From the NCBI GenBank assembly GCA_020438845.1, contig JAGQTV010000021.1, positions 1-64,000 of the forward strand: DNA of 64,000 nt. Direction: 5' to 3'. The notes beneath the pieces were generated by a model. The model was given only the letters and a program-made list of their open reading frames with translations. It ran no database searches and was not told the DNA's origin. The stretch comes from Mycobacterium sp. GTDB taxonomy: Bacteria > Actinomycetota > Actinomycetes > Mycobacteriales > Mycobacteriaceae. Positions 1 to 8,494 of this stretch are shown here, piece after piece. A program made the position numbers and the translations under genes. Each line of letters starts with the position of its first letter. Position 1 is the first letter of the stretch.

Positions 1-1
1 C

Positions 2-175
2 TACGTCGTGATCTTCGCGGTCCCGCTGGCCCGGGAGAAGTTCATGCTGGACCCCTCCAATGTGGCGTTGACCACCATTGCGGTTGCGATCGGACTGGTG
101 GCAGCCGGGTTGATCGAGGCCAGCTGGTGGATTCAGGGCCGCCTGTTGGGGGAACCGCGGCGGGTGTGGCGGTAG
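2..175 (+). CDS. ctpE: C-terminal end of a cation-transporting P-type ATPase (CtpE-like), 5' truncated by window edge
   Basis: The reading frame is open from the window edge and ends at a TAG at 173-175, giving 57 residues. The peptide contains a hydrophobic segment ([19 protein letters not shown]) followed by a basic cytoplasmic tail, as in the last transmembrane helix of P2-type ATPases. The assignment to CtpE, a calcium-uptake ATPase of mycobacteria, rests mainly on synteny: in M. tuberculosis ctpE (Rv0908) is followed by Rv0909 and Rv0910, and an Rv0910-type gene follows here. No catalytic motif is inside the window, so any polytopic membrane protein is formally possible. Confidence 0.7.
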   Translation, partial: YVVIFAVPLAREKFMLDPSNVALTTIAVAIGLVAAGLIEASWWIQGRLLGEPRRVWR

Positions 176-243
176 GACGCAGTAGATTGGCGCGGGGACT
201 TCGTCCGGGCTGCCGGACCCCCACCGAGGAAAGGGTGAAACAA

Positions 244-516
244 GTGACTTTCATGGACAAGGCCAAGGAAGCATTCGACGACGCGAAGGAAGCCGTCTCC
301 GAGACTGTCGACAAGGTTCAGGAAGCCGTCAGCGAGACTGTCGACAAGGTTCAGGACGTCGCTCACACCGCGGTTGACAAGGCCACCGCCGCCGCCGCCA
401 CCGCCGGAGCCGCCGTTGCCGGCGCTGCCGAGAAGGCCAAGGATGCCGTCACCGGCGCTGCCGATGAGACTGCGGCCAAGGCCGAAGAGGTTGCCGACAA
501 GGTCGACGGCGAGTAA
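244..516 (+). CDS. Small Ala/Lys-rich heptad-repeat protein in the position of antitoxin Rv0909
   Basis: GTG start preceded by a GAGGAAAGG ribosome site; 90 residues. The N-terminus (TFMDKAKEAFDDAKEAV) resembles the MT0933-like antitoxin family, to which Rv0909 belongs (about 59 aa). Here it is followed by a near-exact duplication of an 11-residue unit (AVSETVDKVQE / AVSETVDKVQD) and a long amphipathic Ala-rich helix ending KAEEVADKVDGE. The SRPBCC gene starts 9 nt downstream, so the two are almost certainly co-transcribed as in the Rv0909-Rv0910 toxin-antitoxin pair. A structural, LEA-like coiled-coil function is an alternative. Coding is well supported; the antitoxin role is inference from position. 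Confidence 0.75.
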   Translation: MTFMDKAKEAFDDAKEAVSETVDKVQEAVSETVDKVQDVAHTAVDKATAAAATAGAAVAGAAEKAKDAVTGAADETAAKAEEVADKVDGE

Positions 517-525
517 TTCGGTCTG

Positions 526-984
526 ATGGCGAAAGTCTCGGTCTCCGTAGACGTTCCGCTTTCGCCGCAGGAGGCGTGGCAGGGCGCCTCCGACCTGTCC
601 CGGTACAAAGAATGGCTGACCATTCACCGGGTCTGGCGGTCCAAGCTGCCCGAGACCCTCGACAAGGGCGCCGTTGTGGAGTCCATTGTCGAGGTCAAGG
701 GCATGCCGAACCGGATCAAGTGGACCATCGTGCACTTCAAAGCGCCGGAGGCGATGACCCTCAACGGCATCGGTGCCGGCGGTGTCAAGGTCAAACTGAT
801 CGGTAAAGTCCGCCCCAGCAGCGAGGACGGGGCCGCCGCCTCGGTCGTCACCATGGACGTCCACCTCGGCGGCCCCGCCTTGTTCGGGCCGATCGGCATG
901 ATCGTCGCTGCGGCCTTACGTAGTGACATTCAGGCCTCGCTCGACAACTTCGTGGCGGTTTTCGCTGGTAGTCAAGCCGACTGA
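526..984 (+). CDS. SRPBCC family protein, Rv0910-type toxin homologue
   Basis: 152 residues, ATG start 9 nt after the upstream stop. The sequence (VSVDVPLSPQEAWQGASDL, KGMPNRIKWTI, LGGPALFGPIGMIVAAAL) follows M. tuberculosis Rv0910 closely over its whole length as I recall it. Rv0910 is a START/Bet v1-fold (polyketide cyclase-like) protein reported as the toxin of the Rv0909-Rv0910 pair. The fold binds hydrophobic ligands; no enzymatic residue can be assigned from sequence. The partner gene is changed relative to M. tuberculosis, see the preceding entry. Confidence 0.88.
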   Translation: MAKVSVSVDVPLSPQEAWQGASDLSRYKEWLTIHRVWRSKLPETLDKGAVVESIVEVKGMPNRIKWTIVHFKAPEAMTLNGIGAGGVKVKLIGKVRPSSEDGAAASVVTMDVHLGGPALFGPIGMIVAAALRSDIQASLDNFVAVFAGSQAD

Positions 985-996
985 CGGCCGAACGCT

Positions 997-1881
997 GTGA
1001 CGTCGGAACGCTATGAGTGCGGTGTCGACGCCGACGCGATCGACGCCATCGACATCCACACCCACGTCGAGATCGACGCCTCCGGCCGCAGTGCCTACGA
1101 TGCCGAACTAGCGGAGGCTACCGGCCGCTACTTCAAACTGGGACCGGATCGCGCCGCTCGCGTGGACGATCTCGCGGCGCTCTACCGTGCGCAGAACACC
1201 GCAGCTGTGGTGTTCACCATCGACGCAACGACCGCGTCCGGGCACCAGCCGAATTCGGTGGAGGACCTGATCGCCGGCGCCGCCCGCAACAACGACGTGC
1301 TGATCCCGTTCGGCAGCGTGGACCCGTGGTCAGCCGATGCCGTGGACCGGGTGCGCGAGCTGATGGGTTTGGGAGCGCGGGGCTTCAAATTCCACCCCAG
1401 CTTCCAGGGCTTTGAGCCCAACGACCGGCGCTTCTATCCGATCTACGAAGCAATAGCCGCCGCTGGGGTTCCCGCGTTGTTCCACACCGGGCAGACCGGC
1501 CTGGGTTCCGCACTGCCCGGCGGCTACGGGATCAAGCTGCGTTACTCAGACCCGATGCTGCTCGATGACGTCGCCGCTGACTTCCCGGAGTTGACCATCG
1601 TGATGGCTCACCCCGCGGTGCCATGGGTGGACGCGCAGATCGCCATCGCGGCGCACAAGGCCAATTGCTATGTGGACCTCTCCGGCTGGTCACCGAAATA
1701 CTTTCCACCCCAACTTGTTCGGGCCATCGGCCGGCAGCTGAAGACCAAGGCCTTGTTTGGCACCGACCACCCCTACATCACGCTGGAGCGCTGGCGGCGC
1801 GACTTCGACGCGCTCGACCTGGACCCGGACCTTTTGCCGCTGGTCCTCAAGGGCAACGCGCGCCGCGTGCTCGGGATTTAG
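997..1881 (+). CDS. Amidohydrolase family (amidohydrolase_2) TIM-barrel metal-dependent hydrolase
   Basis: 294 residues, GTG start 12 nt after the upstream stop. It shows the metal-binding DIHTHVE motif near residue 15, a central GFKFHPSFQ strand, a FHTG motif, a MAHPAVPW motif and a late GTDHPY motif with the catalytic Asp, as in ACMSD/4-oxalomesaconate-hydratase-type amidohydrolases. Substrate unknown; decarboxylation or hydrolysis of an aromatic or carboxylic intermediate is typical of the family. It overlaps the convergent acyl-CoA ligase by 4 bp at the stop codons. Confidence 0.88.
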   Translation: MTSERYECGVDADAIDAIDIHTHVEIDASGRSAYDAELAEATGRYFKLGPDRAARVDDLAALYRAQNTAAVVFTIDATTASGHQPNSVEDLIAGAARNNDVLIPFGSVDPWSADAVDRVRELMGLGARGFKFHPSFQGFEPNDRRFYPIYEAIAAAGVPALFHTGQTGLGSALPGGYGIKLRYSDPMLLDDVAADFPELTIVMAHPAVPWVDAQIAIAAHKANCYVDLSGWSPKYFPPQLVRAIGRQLKTKALFGTDHPYITLERWRRDFDALDLDPDLLPLVLKGNARRVLGI

Positions 1882-3512
1882 ACGCCAAGCTGCATCTGGC
1901 GCAACGTCTTCCGGTCGGGCTTGCCCACCGAGGTGACCGGCAGCGTGTCCAGGAACACGACCTCCTTGGGCACCTTGTAGCCCGAGAGATTGTCTTTGCA
2001 GAATTGTCTGGCCTCGTCCTCGGTCATCTCCTGGCCGGGCTTGAGCACCAGTGCGAGTTTGAGGCTCTCCCCGCGCTTCTCGTCCGGAATGCCGAAGGAG
2101 CAGGCCTGCAACACCTTCGGATGGGTGTACATCAATTCGTCGATCTCACGCGGGTAGACGTTGAACCCGCTGGACAGAATCATGTCCTTCTTGCGGTCGA
2201 CGATGAAGATGTGGCCGTCTTCGTCCATGGTTGCGATGTCACCGGTGAGCAGCCAGCCGTCCCGGAAGGTCTTCTCGGTCTCGGTGGGGTTGTTCCAATA
2301 CTCCCGCATGACGGTCGGTCCCTTGCAGATGAGCTCGCCGGGCTCGCCCAGGGGCATGTCTTTCTCGCCCGTCTCGAGGTCGACGATGCGAACATCGTTG
2401 TCCGGGAAGGGAATGCCGACGCTTCCTGGCTTGCGGAGGGTGAACAGCGGGTTGGCGGTGACGATATTGGAGGTCTCCGACATGCCGTATCCCTCGAAGA
2501 TCCGCGCGCCGGACAGGTCCTCGAAGGCGCGCATCGCCTCGACCGGAAGCGGGGCCGATCCGGAGACGACGGCCTTCATCGATCTGATCTTGGACTTGCC
2601 GATGTCGGGGTGCTGGTTGAGGCCGATGATCATGGTGGGCACGGCCGGGAAGAGATTGGGTTCGTGCTTGTTGATTGCCTCAAGGACGTTGTCGGTGCTG
2701 GGTTGTGGAACCATGATGATGGTTCCGCCGCTGATGTGATTGGCGTTGACATTCATGTTGAAGCCGTAGATGTGGTAGATCGGGACGGCCGCGAGGCAGC
2801 GCAGCGGCTCGTCCTTGTCGATCAGCGGTGCCATCCAGTAGTTCTCCTGGTAGGCGATCGACACCAGGTTGTCGTTGGTCAGGACGCATCCCTTCGACAG
2901 TCCGGTGGTGCCGCCGGTGTACTGCAGCATCAGGACGTCAGACGGGTGGATGTCGGCGTTCGGTTCGGAATCGTCGGCGGCGCCGACAACTTCATTGAAG
3001 TCGAGGATGCCCGGACCGCTCTCCACTTCGATCGCCACACTGGGGATCTGAAAAGCAATGACGTTGCGCAGTGGGGTGTCTTTGCCCCTGAGGATCTCAA
3101 TGGGCCCTTTGGCGAAGGCCGCCATGACGATCAGCGTTTCGGCCCCGCTGTCCTTGATGTAGTGCTGCACCTCGGGGGCGGCGGCCAACGGGTTGACCTG
3201 GACGACGATCGCGCCGATCTTGGCGCAGGCCTGAAACGCGATGACGTACTGCGGCACGTTGGGCGACATCAGGGCAACCCGGTCGCCCTTCTTCACCCCC
3301 AGGGACAACAGCGCGTTGGCCGCCTTGCGCGCCATCATGTTGACCAGGCCGTAGGGCAGCTTGGTGTCGTTGACGATCAGGTAGTCCCGGTCCGGAGTCT
3401 TCTCCGCGCAGGAGTTGAACATCTGCTTGATCGACAACGGCGGGTAGATGACGGAGTAGGGAACTCCCTTGTCGTACAGCTTGAACCAGGGCTTGTTCTT
3501 GTCGACGGTCAC
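1878..3512 (-). CDS. Long-chain fatty-acid-CoA ligase (ANL superfamily, FadD-type)
   Basis: 544 residues. The frame stays open far upstream, but GTG at 3512 is preceded by GAGAGG and gives the usual N-terminus of the family. Signatures in order: P-loop LQYTGGTTGLSKGC, GYGMSET, GWLLTGD, DRKKDMILSSGFNVYPREID and the catalytic C-terminal lysine in SVGKPDRKTL. It should adenylate a carboxylic acid and transfer it to CoA; length and motifs fit medium- or long-chain acids, chain length not deducible. The amidase and methyltransferase genes lie upstream on the same strand after a gap of about 100 bp, which could hold its own promoter. Confidence 0.9.
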   Translation of the reverse strand: MTVDKNKPWFKLYDKGVPYSVIYPPLSIKQMFNSCAEKTPDRDYLIVNDTKLPYGLVNMMARKAANALLSLGVKKGDRVALMSPNVPQYVIAFQACAKIGAIVVQVNPLAAAPEVQHYIKDSGAETLIVMAAFAKGPIEILRGKDTPLRNVIAFQIPSVAIEVESGPGILDFNEVVGAADDSEPNADIHPSDVLMLQYTGGTTGLSKGCVLTNDNLVSIAYQENYWMAPLIDKDEPLRCLAAVPIYHIYGFNMNVNANHISGGTIIMVPQPSTDNVLEAINKHEPNLFPAVPTMIIGLNQHPDIGKSKIRSMKAVVSGSAPLPVEAMRAFEDLSGARIFEGYGMSETSNIVTANPLFTLRKPGSVGIPFPDNDVRIVDLETGEKDMPLGEPGELICKGPTVMREYWNNPTETEKTFRDGWLLTGDIATMDEDGHIFIVDRKKDMILSSGFNVYPREIDELMYTHPKVLQACSFGIPDEKRGESLKLALVLKPGQEMTEDEARQFCKDNLSGYKVPKEVVFLDTLPVTSVGKPDRKTLRQMQLGV

Positions 3513-3613
3513 CTGAAACCTCTCGTGTGCAGTAATCAACCTGCCTTCTCGGGCGTGTTGGTCAGCGTGCCACCCCGCGAGCCTCTTTGGTGGCCGGATA
3601 ACAAAACTTTGCG

Positions 3614-5116
3614 TCAGGTCGGCAGAGTGGGTGCGAACGTCGGCTGCCGGCGCGCCGTGGTCGCCTGTTCGAATGCGTAGGCGTAGCCGATCAAGGTCGG
3701 CTCGGCAAAAGCACCCGCGAAGAAGGACAAACCGACGGGAAGCCCGTGCAGGTAGCCGGCGGGCACCGAGATGTGCGGGTAGCCGGCCACGGCCGGTGGG
3801 GTCGAACATCCGCCGGGCAGCAGGTTGTCCCCGACTACCGGGTCGATCACGAAGGGCGGCGAGCCCTCCGTGGGAGCGACGATCGCATCGAGCCGGAAGT
3901 CCCTCAGCGCCTTGTCTATCCCATCGGTCCGGCTGAGCCGTCTCAGTTCGGCGATGATGCGCCGGCACTCGGGATCGGACATGTCGCCCTTCCTCCGGGC
4001 TTGCTCGAAGAATTCCTGGCCGAAGAACGGCATGGTTGCGGCGGCGTTGTCGGCATTGAAGGCGATCAGCTCATCCAGGGAGCGCACCCGAGCCAGGGGA
4101 TGGCTGGCCAGGTAGGAATTCAGACTCGCTTTCACGCCGTAACGGAACAGTTCGAGTTCCATGTCCCCGAAGAAGGGCAGCGAACTCGCTTGGACCGGAT
4201 CGACGATCTGGGCTCCCAGTTCTTCGAGCTGTGCGATCGCCGAGTCAATCAGGCCGTCGGTACCCTCATGGCGGCCGAAACACTCCCGCGCGACGCCGAT
4301 GCGGGCTCCGCGCAGAGCCGACTCGTCGAGGAACTGTCGATAGTCGATGACGCCGCGCGCCGCGCCGTCACGGGCTATCGGGTCTCGTTCGTCGAAACCG
4401 CTCAACACGGTGAGCAGCGCAGCCACGTCGGCCACCGTGCGCGCCATCGGCCCCGCGGTGTCCTGGGAGGGCGCGACCCCGATGATGCCCGAGCGGCTCA
4501 CCAACCCCACCGTCGGCTTCAGGCCGACGATTGAGTTGCTCGACGCCGGCCGCACGATGGATCCGTCGACCTCGGCGCCCACCGCAGCGAGGCAGAGGTT
4601 AGCGGCCACCGCCACAGCCGATCCCGAACTGGAGCCGAGCGGGGAGCGATCCAGAACGTACGGATTGCGCACCTGCCCGCCTCTGCTGCTCCACCCGCTG
4701 CATGGCCGGATGGACCGCATGTAGCCCCACTCGCTCATGTTGGTCTTGCCCACGATGACGGCGCCGGCGTCTCGCAACCGAGTGACGATGTGGGCATCGC
4801 GAGGTGCGATGTTGCCTTCCAGTGCCAGCGAGCCGCCCGTCGTCGACATCGAATCCGCGGTGTCGATGCTGTCCTTGATGACGACCGGGACACCGTGCAG
4901 GGGACCGCGAACTCGGCCCTGTGCGCGCTCGTTGTCGAGTGCCTCGGCGATGGCAACGGCGTCGGGATTAAGTTCGATGAGCGACCGCAGCTTCGGACCG
5001 GAACTGTCGACTTCCCCGATTCGCCGCAGGTAACCCTCGACCAACGCGACCGACGTCAATTCGCCGCGCGTGCAAGCGTTTTGCACGTCAGCGATGGTCA
5101 GCTCGGGCGGAATCAC
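3614..5116 (-). CDS. Amidase signature family enzyme
   Basis: 500 residues, GTG start 15 nt downstream of the methyltransferase stop, so the two likely form an operon. The catalytic lysine lies in PVVIKDSIDT, the cis-Ser and nucleophile region in LGSSSGSAVAVA and DGSIVRPASSNSIVGLKPT. The canonical GTDTGGSIR element reads GAEVDGSIVR, a divergent but Ser-retaining version. It would hydrolyse a carboxamide to acid and ammonia; the substrate is not predictable. No signal peptide is visible, so it should be cytoplasmic. Confidence 0.9.
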   Translation of the reverse strand: MIPPELTIADVQNACTRGELTSVALVEGYLRRIGEVDSSGPKLRSLIELNPDAVAIAEALDNERAQGRVRGPLHGVPVVIKDSIDTADSMSTTGGSLALEGNIAPRDAHIVTRLRDAGAVIVGKTNMSEWGYMRSIRPCSGWSSRGGQVRNPYVLDRSPLGSSSGSAVAVAANLCLAAVGAEVDGSIVRPASSNSIVGLKPTVGLVSRSGIIGVAPSQDTAGPMARTVADVAALLTVLSGFDERDPIARDGAARGVIDYRQFLDESALRGARIGVARECFGRHEGTDGLIDSAIAQLEELGAQIVDPVQASSLPFFGDMELELFRYGVKASLNSYLASHPLARVRSLDELIAFNADNAAATMPFFGQEFFEQARRKGDMSDPECRRIIAELRRLSRTDGIDKALRDFRLDAIVAPTEGSPPFVIDPVVGDNLLPGGCSTPPAVAGYPHISVPAGYLHGLPVGLSFFAGAFAEPTLIGYAYAFEQATTARRQPTFAPTLPT

Positions 5117-5131
5117 CTTGTCGGACTCGGG

Positions 5132-6154
5132 TTATTTGTAGGCGACCGCGGCGCTGGATGGGCCATCCAGCCCTATGACCTCGAATGACCGAAAGCCCGC
5201 TTCGCCGCACCAGTCCCGGAAGTCCGCGGCGCTGTAGTCGAATCCATCCCCGAACTCGATGAGCATATTGAGCGACATCGTCAACCCAAAGGTATTCGTA
5301 CGCCTCGCGTCGTCGATCAACGATTCGACCACGATGAACGCTCCGCCCTCCGGAAGTGCGTCATAGGCCTTGGCGATCAACTGCCGTTTTCGGTCGAGAT
5401 TCCAGTCGTGCAGGATCATGCCCATCGTGATGATGTCGGCGGTGGGCAGTGGGTCGTTGAGGAAGTCACCTGCAACCGCACGCACCCGATCCTCCAATCC
5501 CTGTTCGGCCACCTTCCGGCTGGCGATCGCGGTGACTACGGGGAGGTCGAGGCTGAGACACTGCAGGTGAGGATGCGCTGCGGCGACGATGCGCGACAGC
5601 AGCGCGTCGGCTCCTCCGACATCGCACAGGGTGGCATAGCGGCCAAACGGAAACCGGCTGGCGAGCAGTTCGAAATTGCGTCGCGACGAGGCGTCCATCG
5701 CCGCCAAGAACGCCTCCAGGCGTAGCGGTTCGGCGTAGAGGGTCTCGAAGAAGGGCCGGCCGGTGTGTTTGATTTCGCTCTGCGGCTTACCCGTCTTCAG
5801 TGCTTCGGTCAGGTCCGCCCAGAAGCGGTAGTTGCGGCCCTCCCAGATCCTGAGCAGGCCACCCTGGTAGCTGGGGCTCGCCTCGTCGAGGAACAGCGCC
5901 GTTTCCGGTGTGTTGCGATACTGCGCTTCCGGGCCGTCGCCGTCCCGCGCGAGTAGATCCAATGACACCAGCGCGTCGAGAAAGTCCCTGGCCGGCCGCG
6001 GGACCAGCCCGAAGCGCTCCGCGATGGCGTTGGCCGTCATTGCCCGGTCGCCGAGTGCGGTAAAGAGCCCGAGGCCAACCGCCGACAGCAACACTTTGGC
6101 GGAAAAGCAGCCCCCGCCGATGTTCATGATGCGATCGGGACGGAGGTCGTCCAT
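5132..6154 (-). CDS. SAM-dependent O-methyltransferase (methyltransferase family 2, COMT-like)
   Basis: 340 residues with ATG preceded by AGAAAGG. The N-terminal third (FSAKVLLSAVGLGLFTAL, MTANAIAERFGLVPRPARDFLDAL) is the winged-helix dimerisation domain of plant-type and actinobacterial O-methyltransferases. The Rossmann part carries the SAM motif (LCDVGGADALL), an acidic strand (LSLDLP), the AGDF motif and the HDWNLDR segment with the general-base His. It probably methylates a hydroxyl of a small aromatic or polyketide. Amidase follows 15 nt downstream. Confidence 0.88.
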   Translation of the reverse strand: MDDLRPDRIMNIGGGCFSAKVLLSAVGLGLFTALGDRAMTANAIAERFGLVPRPARDFLDALVSLDLLARDGDGPEAQYRNTPETALFLDEASPSYQGGLLRIWEGRNYRFWADLTEALKTGKPQSEIKHTGRPFFETLYAEPLRLEAFLAAMDASSRRNFELLASRFPFGRYATLCDVGGADALLSRIVAAAHPHLQCLSLDLPVVTAIASRKVAEQGLEDRVRAVAGDFLNDPLPTADIITMGMILHDWNLDRKRQLIAKAYDALPEGGAFIVVESLIDDARRTNTFGLTMSLNMLIEFGDGFDYSAADFRDWCGEAGFRSFEVIGLDGPSSAAVAYK

Positions 6155-6203
6155 CGATCAACCTTTCTGCCGATCCGGCTGCTACCGACAACAGTAGCCG
6201 TCT

Positions 6204-7913
6204 TTAGCCGGTCCGGTATCGAGGCCGTTCGGCCCGGACGGCGCGCTGGCCCCTGCGTAGCGTGGCCAGCAACTCACGGAATGGGCCGACCAGGAAGACA
6301 GTGTCGCCGGCCGCCAACCGGTAGTCCCGTTGCGGGTGCAACCGCAACTTCTGCCCGGCGCGACCAATGGCGATCACCCGGGTGTGGGTGGACAGGTCGA
6401 TCAACTGGGTACCGTCCAGATCGCTGCCCGGCTCCACCTCTCCGCCGCCGACCATGAAGGACCGCTGACCGACTGAGAAGGTACTCAGTACCTGAAGTCC
6501 CATCGCCGCTCCCATGAACCACGGCGTGGCCAGGTCGACGGTCGAGCGCACGAAGTTGAAGCCGAGACGTTGGCCCACCGCGCGGCCCAGTGCGCGATCG
6601 TAGATCCGCACGACGACGGGGACCCGCCGGTCATACGGGGTCTGGGCCGGCCCCAGCATCTTGCGTGCGACGATCGCGGTTTCGATGTTGGTCATGTCGT
6701 CTTCGGTGAGCACTGCAAATGCCTTAGCCTGCCGTAACTGCGCCGCCTCCAGTGTGTCGCGCATGGTGGCGTCACCGAAGATCACCGGGACCCCGAGTTC
6801 GCGGGCCCCGCTCAGGTAGCGGTTGTCCTCGTTGCGCTCGATGACCACTACGCCCTGTCCGGCGTTGCGGAGCATGGCGGCCACACGGGTGCCGAATGAG
6901 CCGAGGCCGACGATGACATGGTGGCGGCGCAGGTGGCTGGCCTTCTGGAGGCTGGCGGAATTCCTGAGGCGACGCGAAAGCAGCACATCGGTGGCGAAAC
7001 CGATGACGAACGCGCTGGCGGCCCACCCCAGCAGCATCATGATCACGCCCCAGAGCCGAAGCCAGGTCGGTTGCTCGTAGAAGTTGAAGTCACCGAACCC
7101 GGTCGTCGAAATGGTCGCGGCGGTGAAGTACAGGGCGTCGTCCCAGCTGAATCCGTTCTCGCCCCGGTAGGCGAACCTCAGCACGACGGTCGACACCACG
7201 AGCAATGTCGCCGCGACGGCGAGGGCGAGATAGAACAGCGGGTTCACGTCATGCTTCAGCGCACGAAGCGAGTCGAGCAGACGGACCCTGATGGGTTGAC
7301 GCTTCAGGGTCGCGGCGATCGGCTTGGAGATCTGCACGCCCTCGGCGGCCAACTCCGGGGGGGTGCCGATCATGGTGGTCCAGTCGCCCTCGAAGACCTT
7401 GACATCCCGGGTGGGGCAGGCGATGACTTCGCCGGGGTTCGGAGAGTGCACGCCACGCAGGATGGCCACCGGTGCGAGGTGGCCGTACAGTTCACGAAGC
7501 GTCCCGTCCCGCCGGGCGGTGTTCCGGGAGACGATGAACTCGGTGTCGTTCACCGTGATGGTATGGGTGGTATGGCCGAGGAGGGCCTCAACCACCGAAG
7601 GGGCGGCCAAATCGGCGACGTCGAGTACCGCCCCCGGGCCGTTGGTGTCCGCGAGCGCCTCGCGCAGCACTGTATTGGTCAGGCGCGCGACCACCCGCAC
7701 CTGCGGGTTGGACTGGCGGGCGAGCAAAGCGACCTCAAGGTTCACCGCGTCGTCGGCGGAGGCGCAGATCACCGCCGAGGCGGTGTCGACTCCTGCGGCG
7801 GTGAGGCTTGCCGGGGACTGCAACTGCACGACGGTCATCTCGGCGTCGTTCAGCTCGTCGATGATTCGCAGCGCAAGCGCGTCGTCACCGCACACGACGA
7901 TGTGTCCGAGCAT
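6204..7913 (-). CDS. Potassium channel with RCK-pore-RCK architecture (TrkA-N / Ion_trans_2 / TrkA-N)
   Basis: 569 residues from ATG 7913 (a TTG two codons upstream is also possible). Residues 1 to about 190 form a TrkA-N/RCK-like domain (GHIVVCGDDALALRIID). A TM helix (FYLALAVAATLLVVSTVVL), a pore loop with selectivity filter TTGFGD and a second TM helix follow at about 220-310. A second RCK domain starts at HVIVGLGSFGTRVAAML with an acidic ribose-binding residue (VVIERN). A TrkA-C-like tail ends the protein. RCK domains gate K+ channels in response to nucleotides or cations. The N-terminal RCK before the pore is the unusual part. Single gene, no obvious operon partner. Confidence 0.87.
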   Translation of the reverse strand: MLGHIVVCGDDALALRIIDELNDAEMTVVQLQSPASLTAAGVDTASAVICASADDAVNLEVALLARQSNPQVRVVARLTNTVLREALADTNGPGAVLDVADLAAPSVVEALLGHTTHTITVNDTEFIVSRNTARRDGTLRELYGHLAPVAILRGVHSPNPGEVIACPTRDVKVFEGDWTTMIGTPPELAAEGVQISKPIAATLKRQPIRVRLLDSLRALKHDVNPLFYLALAVAATLLVVSTVVLRFAYRGENGFSWDDALYFTAATISTTGFGDFNFYEQPTWLRLWGVIMMLLGWAASAFVIGFATDVLLSRRLRNSASLQKASHLRRHHVIVGLGSFGTRVAAMLRNAGQGVVVIERNEDNRYLSGARELGVPVIFGDATMRDTLEAAQLRQAKAFAVLTEDDMTNIETAIVARKMLGPAQTPYDRRVPVVVRIYDRALGRAVGQRLGFNFVRSTVDLATPWFMGAAMGLQVLSTFSVGQRSFMVGGGEVEPGSDLDGTQLIDLSTHTRVIAIGRAGQKLRLHPQRDYRLAAGDTVFLVGPFRELLATLRRGQRAVRAERPRYRTG

Positions 7914-8001
7914 GGGCAAAACGCTACTTGGTAATCGAGGTAATCAATGCTGACATGACGCCCCGATCGTAACGATTGAGGTGTGGCTATGGTCGTGTGT
8001 C

Positions 8002-8421
8002 ATGTCACGCCTGCGTCCCGGTTGGCTCTTGACGTTGTCTGCAGCGGCGTTGGCCATCAGTTCCTGGCTGCCCTGGCTGACGACTTCGGTCGGCGGTGGC
8101 GGTCGGGCCAGTGCGATCGGGGGAACCGTCGGGAGTCTCGAACTACCGCCCCGGTTCGGTGCCGGACAGTTGATCGCCCTGTTGTCCTCGGTACTGATCG
8201 TTCTGGGCGCAATGGTGGGTCGCGGTCTGTCCCGGCGGCTGGCAGCGGCCGCGTCGGTGGTGGTCTCAGTGTTGGTCGCAGTCCTGACGTGGTGGTTCCA
8301 CCACGTCAATGTCCACCCCCCGGTTGCTGCGGGTTATGGTTTCTACCTGGGAGCCGTCTTTGTGCTTGCTGCGCTGGTGTGTTCGATATGGGCACTGGCG
8401 ACGTCGGGGCGGAGACCCTGA
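8002..8421 (+). CDS. Small four-helix membrane protein of unknown function
   Basis: 139 residues from ATG 8002 (the frame is open a few codons further upstream). It begins with a short basic segment (MSRLRPGW) followed by hydrophobic helices, then WLPWLTTSVGG, a Gly-rich loop, and further helices (IALLSSVLIVLGAMVG, AAASVVVSVLVAVLTWWF, FYLGAVFVLAALVCSIWAL). This layout, with a W-rich extracellular loop after helix 1, is common to small actinobacterial membrane proteins without known role. The lipoprotein gene follows 73 nt downstream. Confidence 0.7.
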   Translation: MSRLRPGWLLTLSAAALAISSWLPWLTTSVGGGGRASAIGGTVGSLELPPRFGAGQLIALLSSVLIVLGAMVGRGLSRRLAAAASVVVSVLVAVLTWWFHHVNVHPPVAAGYGFYLGAVFVLAALVCSIWALATSGRRP

Positions 8422-8494
8422 TCAGGGGGTCGATCTTCGGCCGATCCGGCCTCTCGCCGGTAGGCTGGCTCCGACTTCTGGAAGGGAATCGCAG

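Noticed and set aside
1623..3680. 685-aa plus-strand open frame
   Set aside because: It is antisense to the acyl-CoA ligase gene, has no family content, and is the usual shadow of a high-GC gene.
8130..8160. Possible SOS box (TCGAAC ... GGTTCG)
   Set aside because: Spacing is 9 nt instead of the 4 nt of the mycobacterial LexA site, and it lies inside a coding region.
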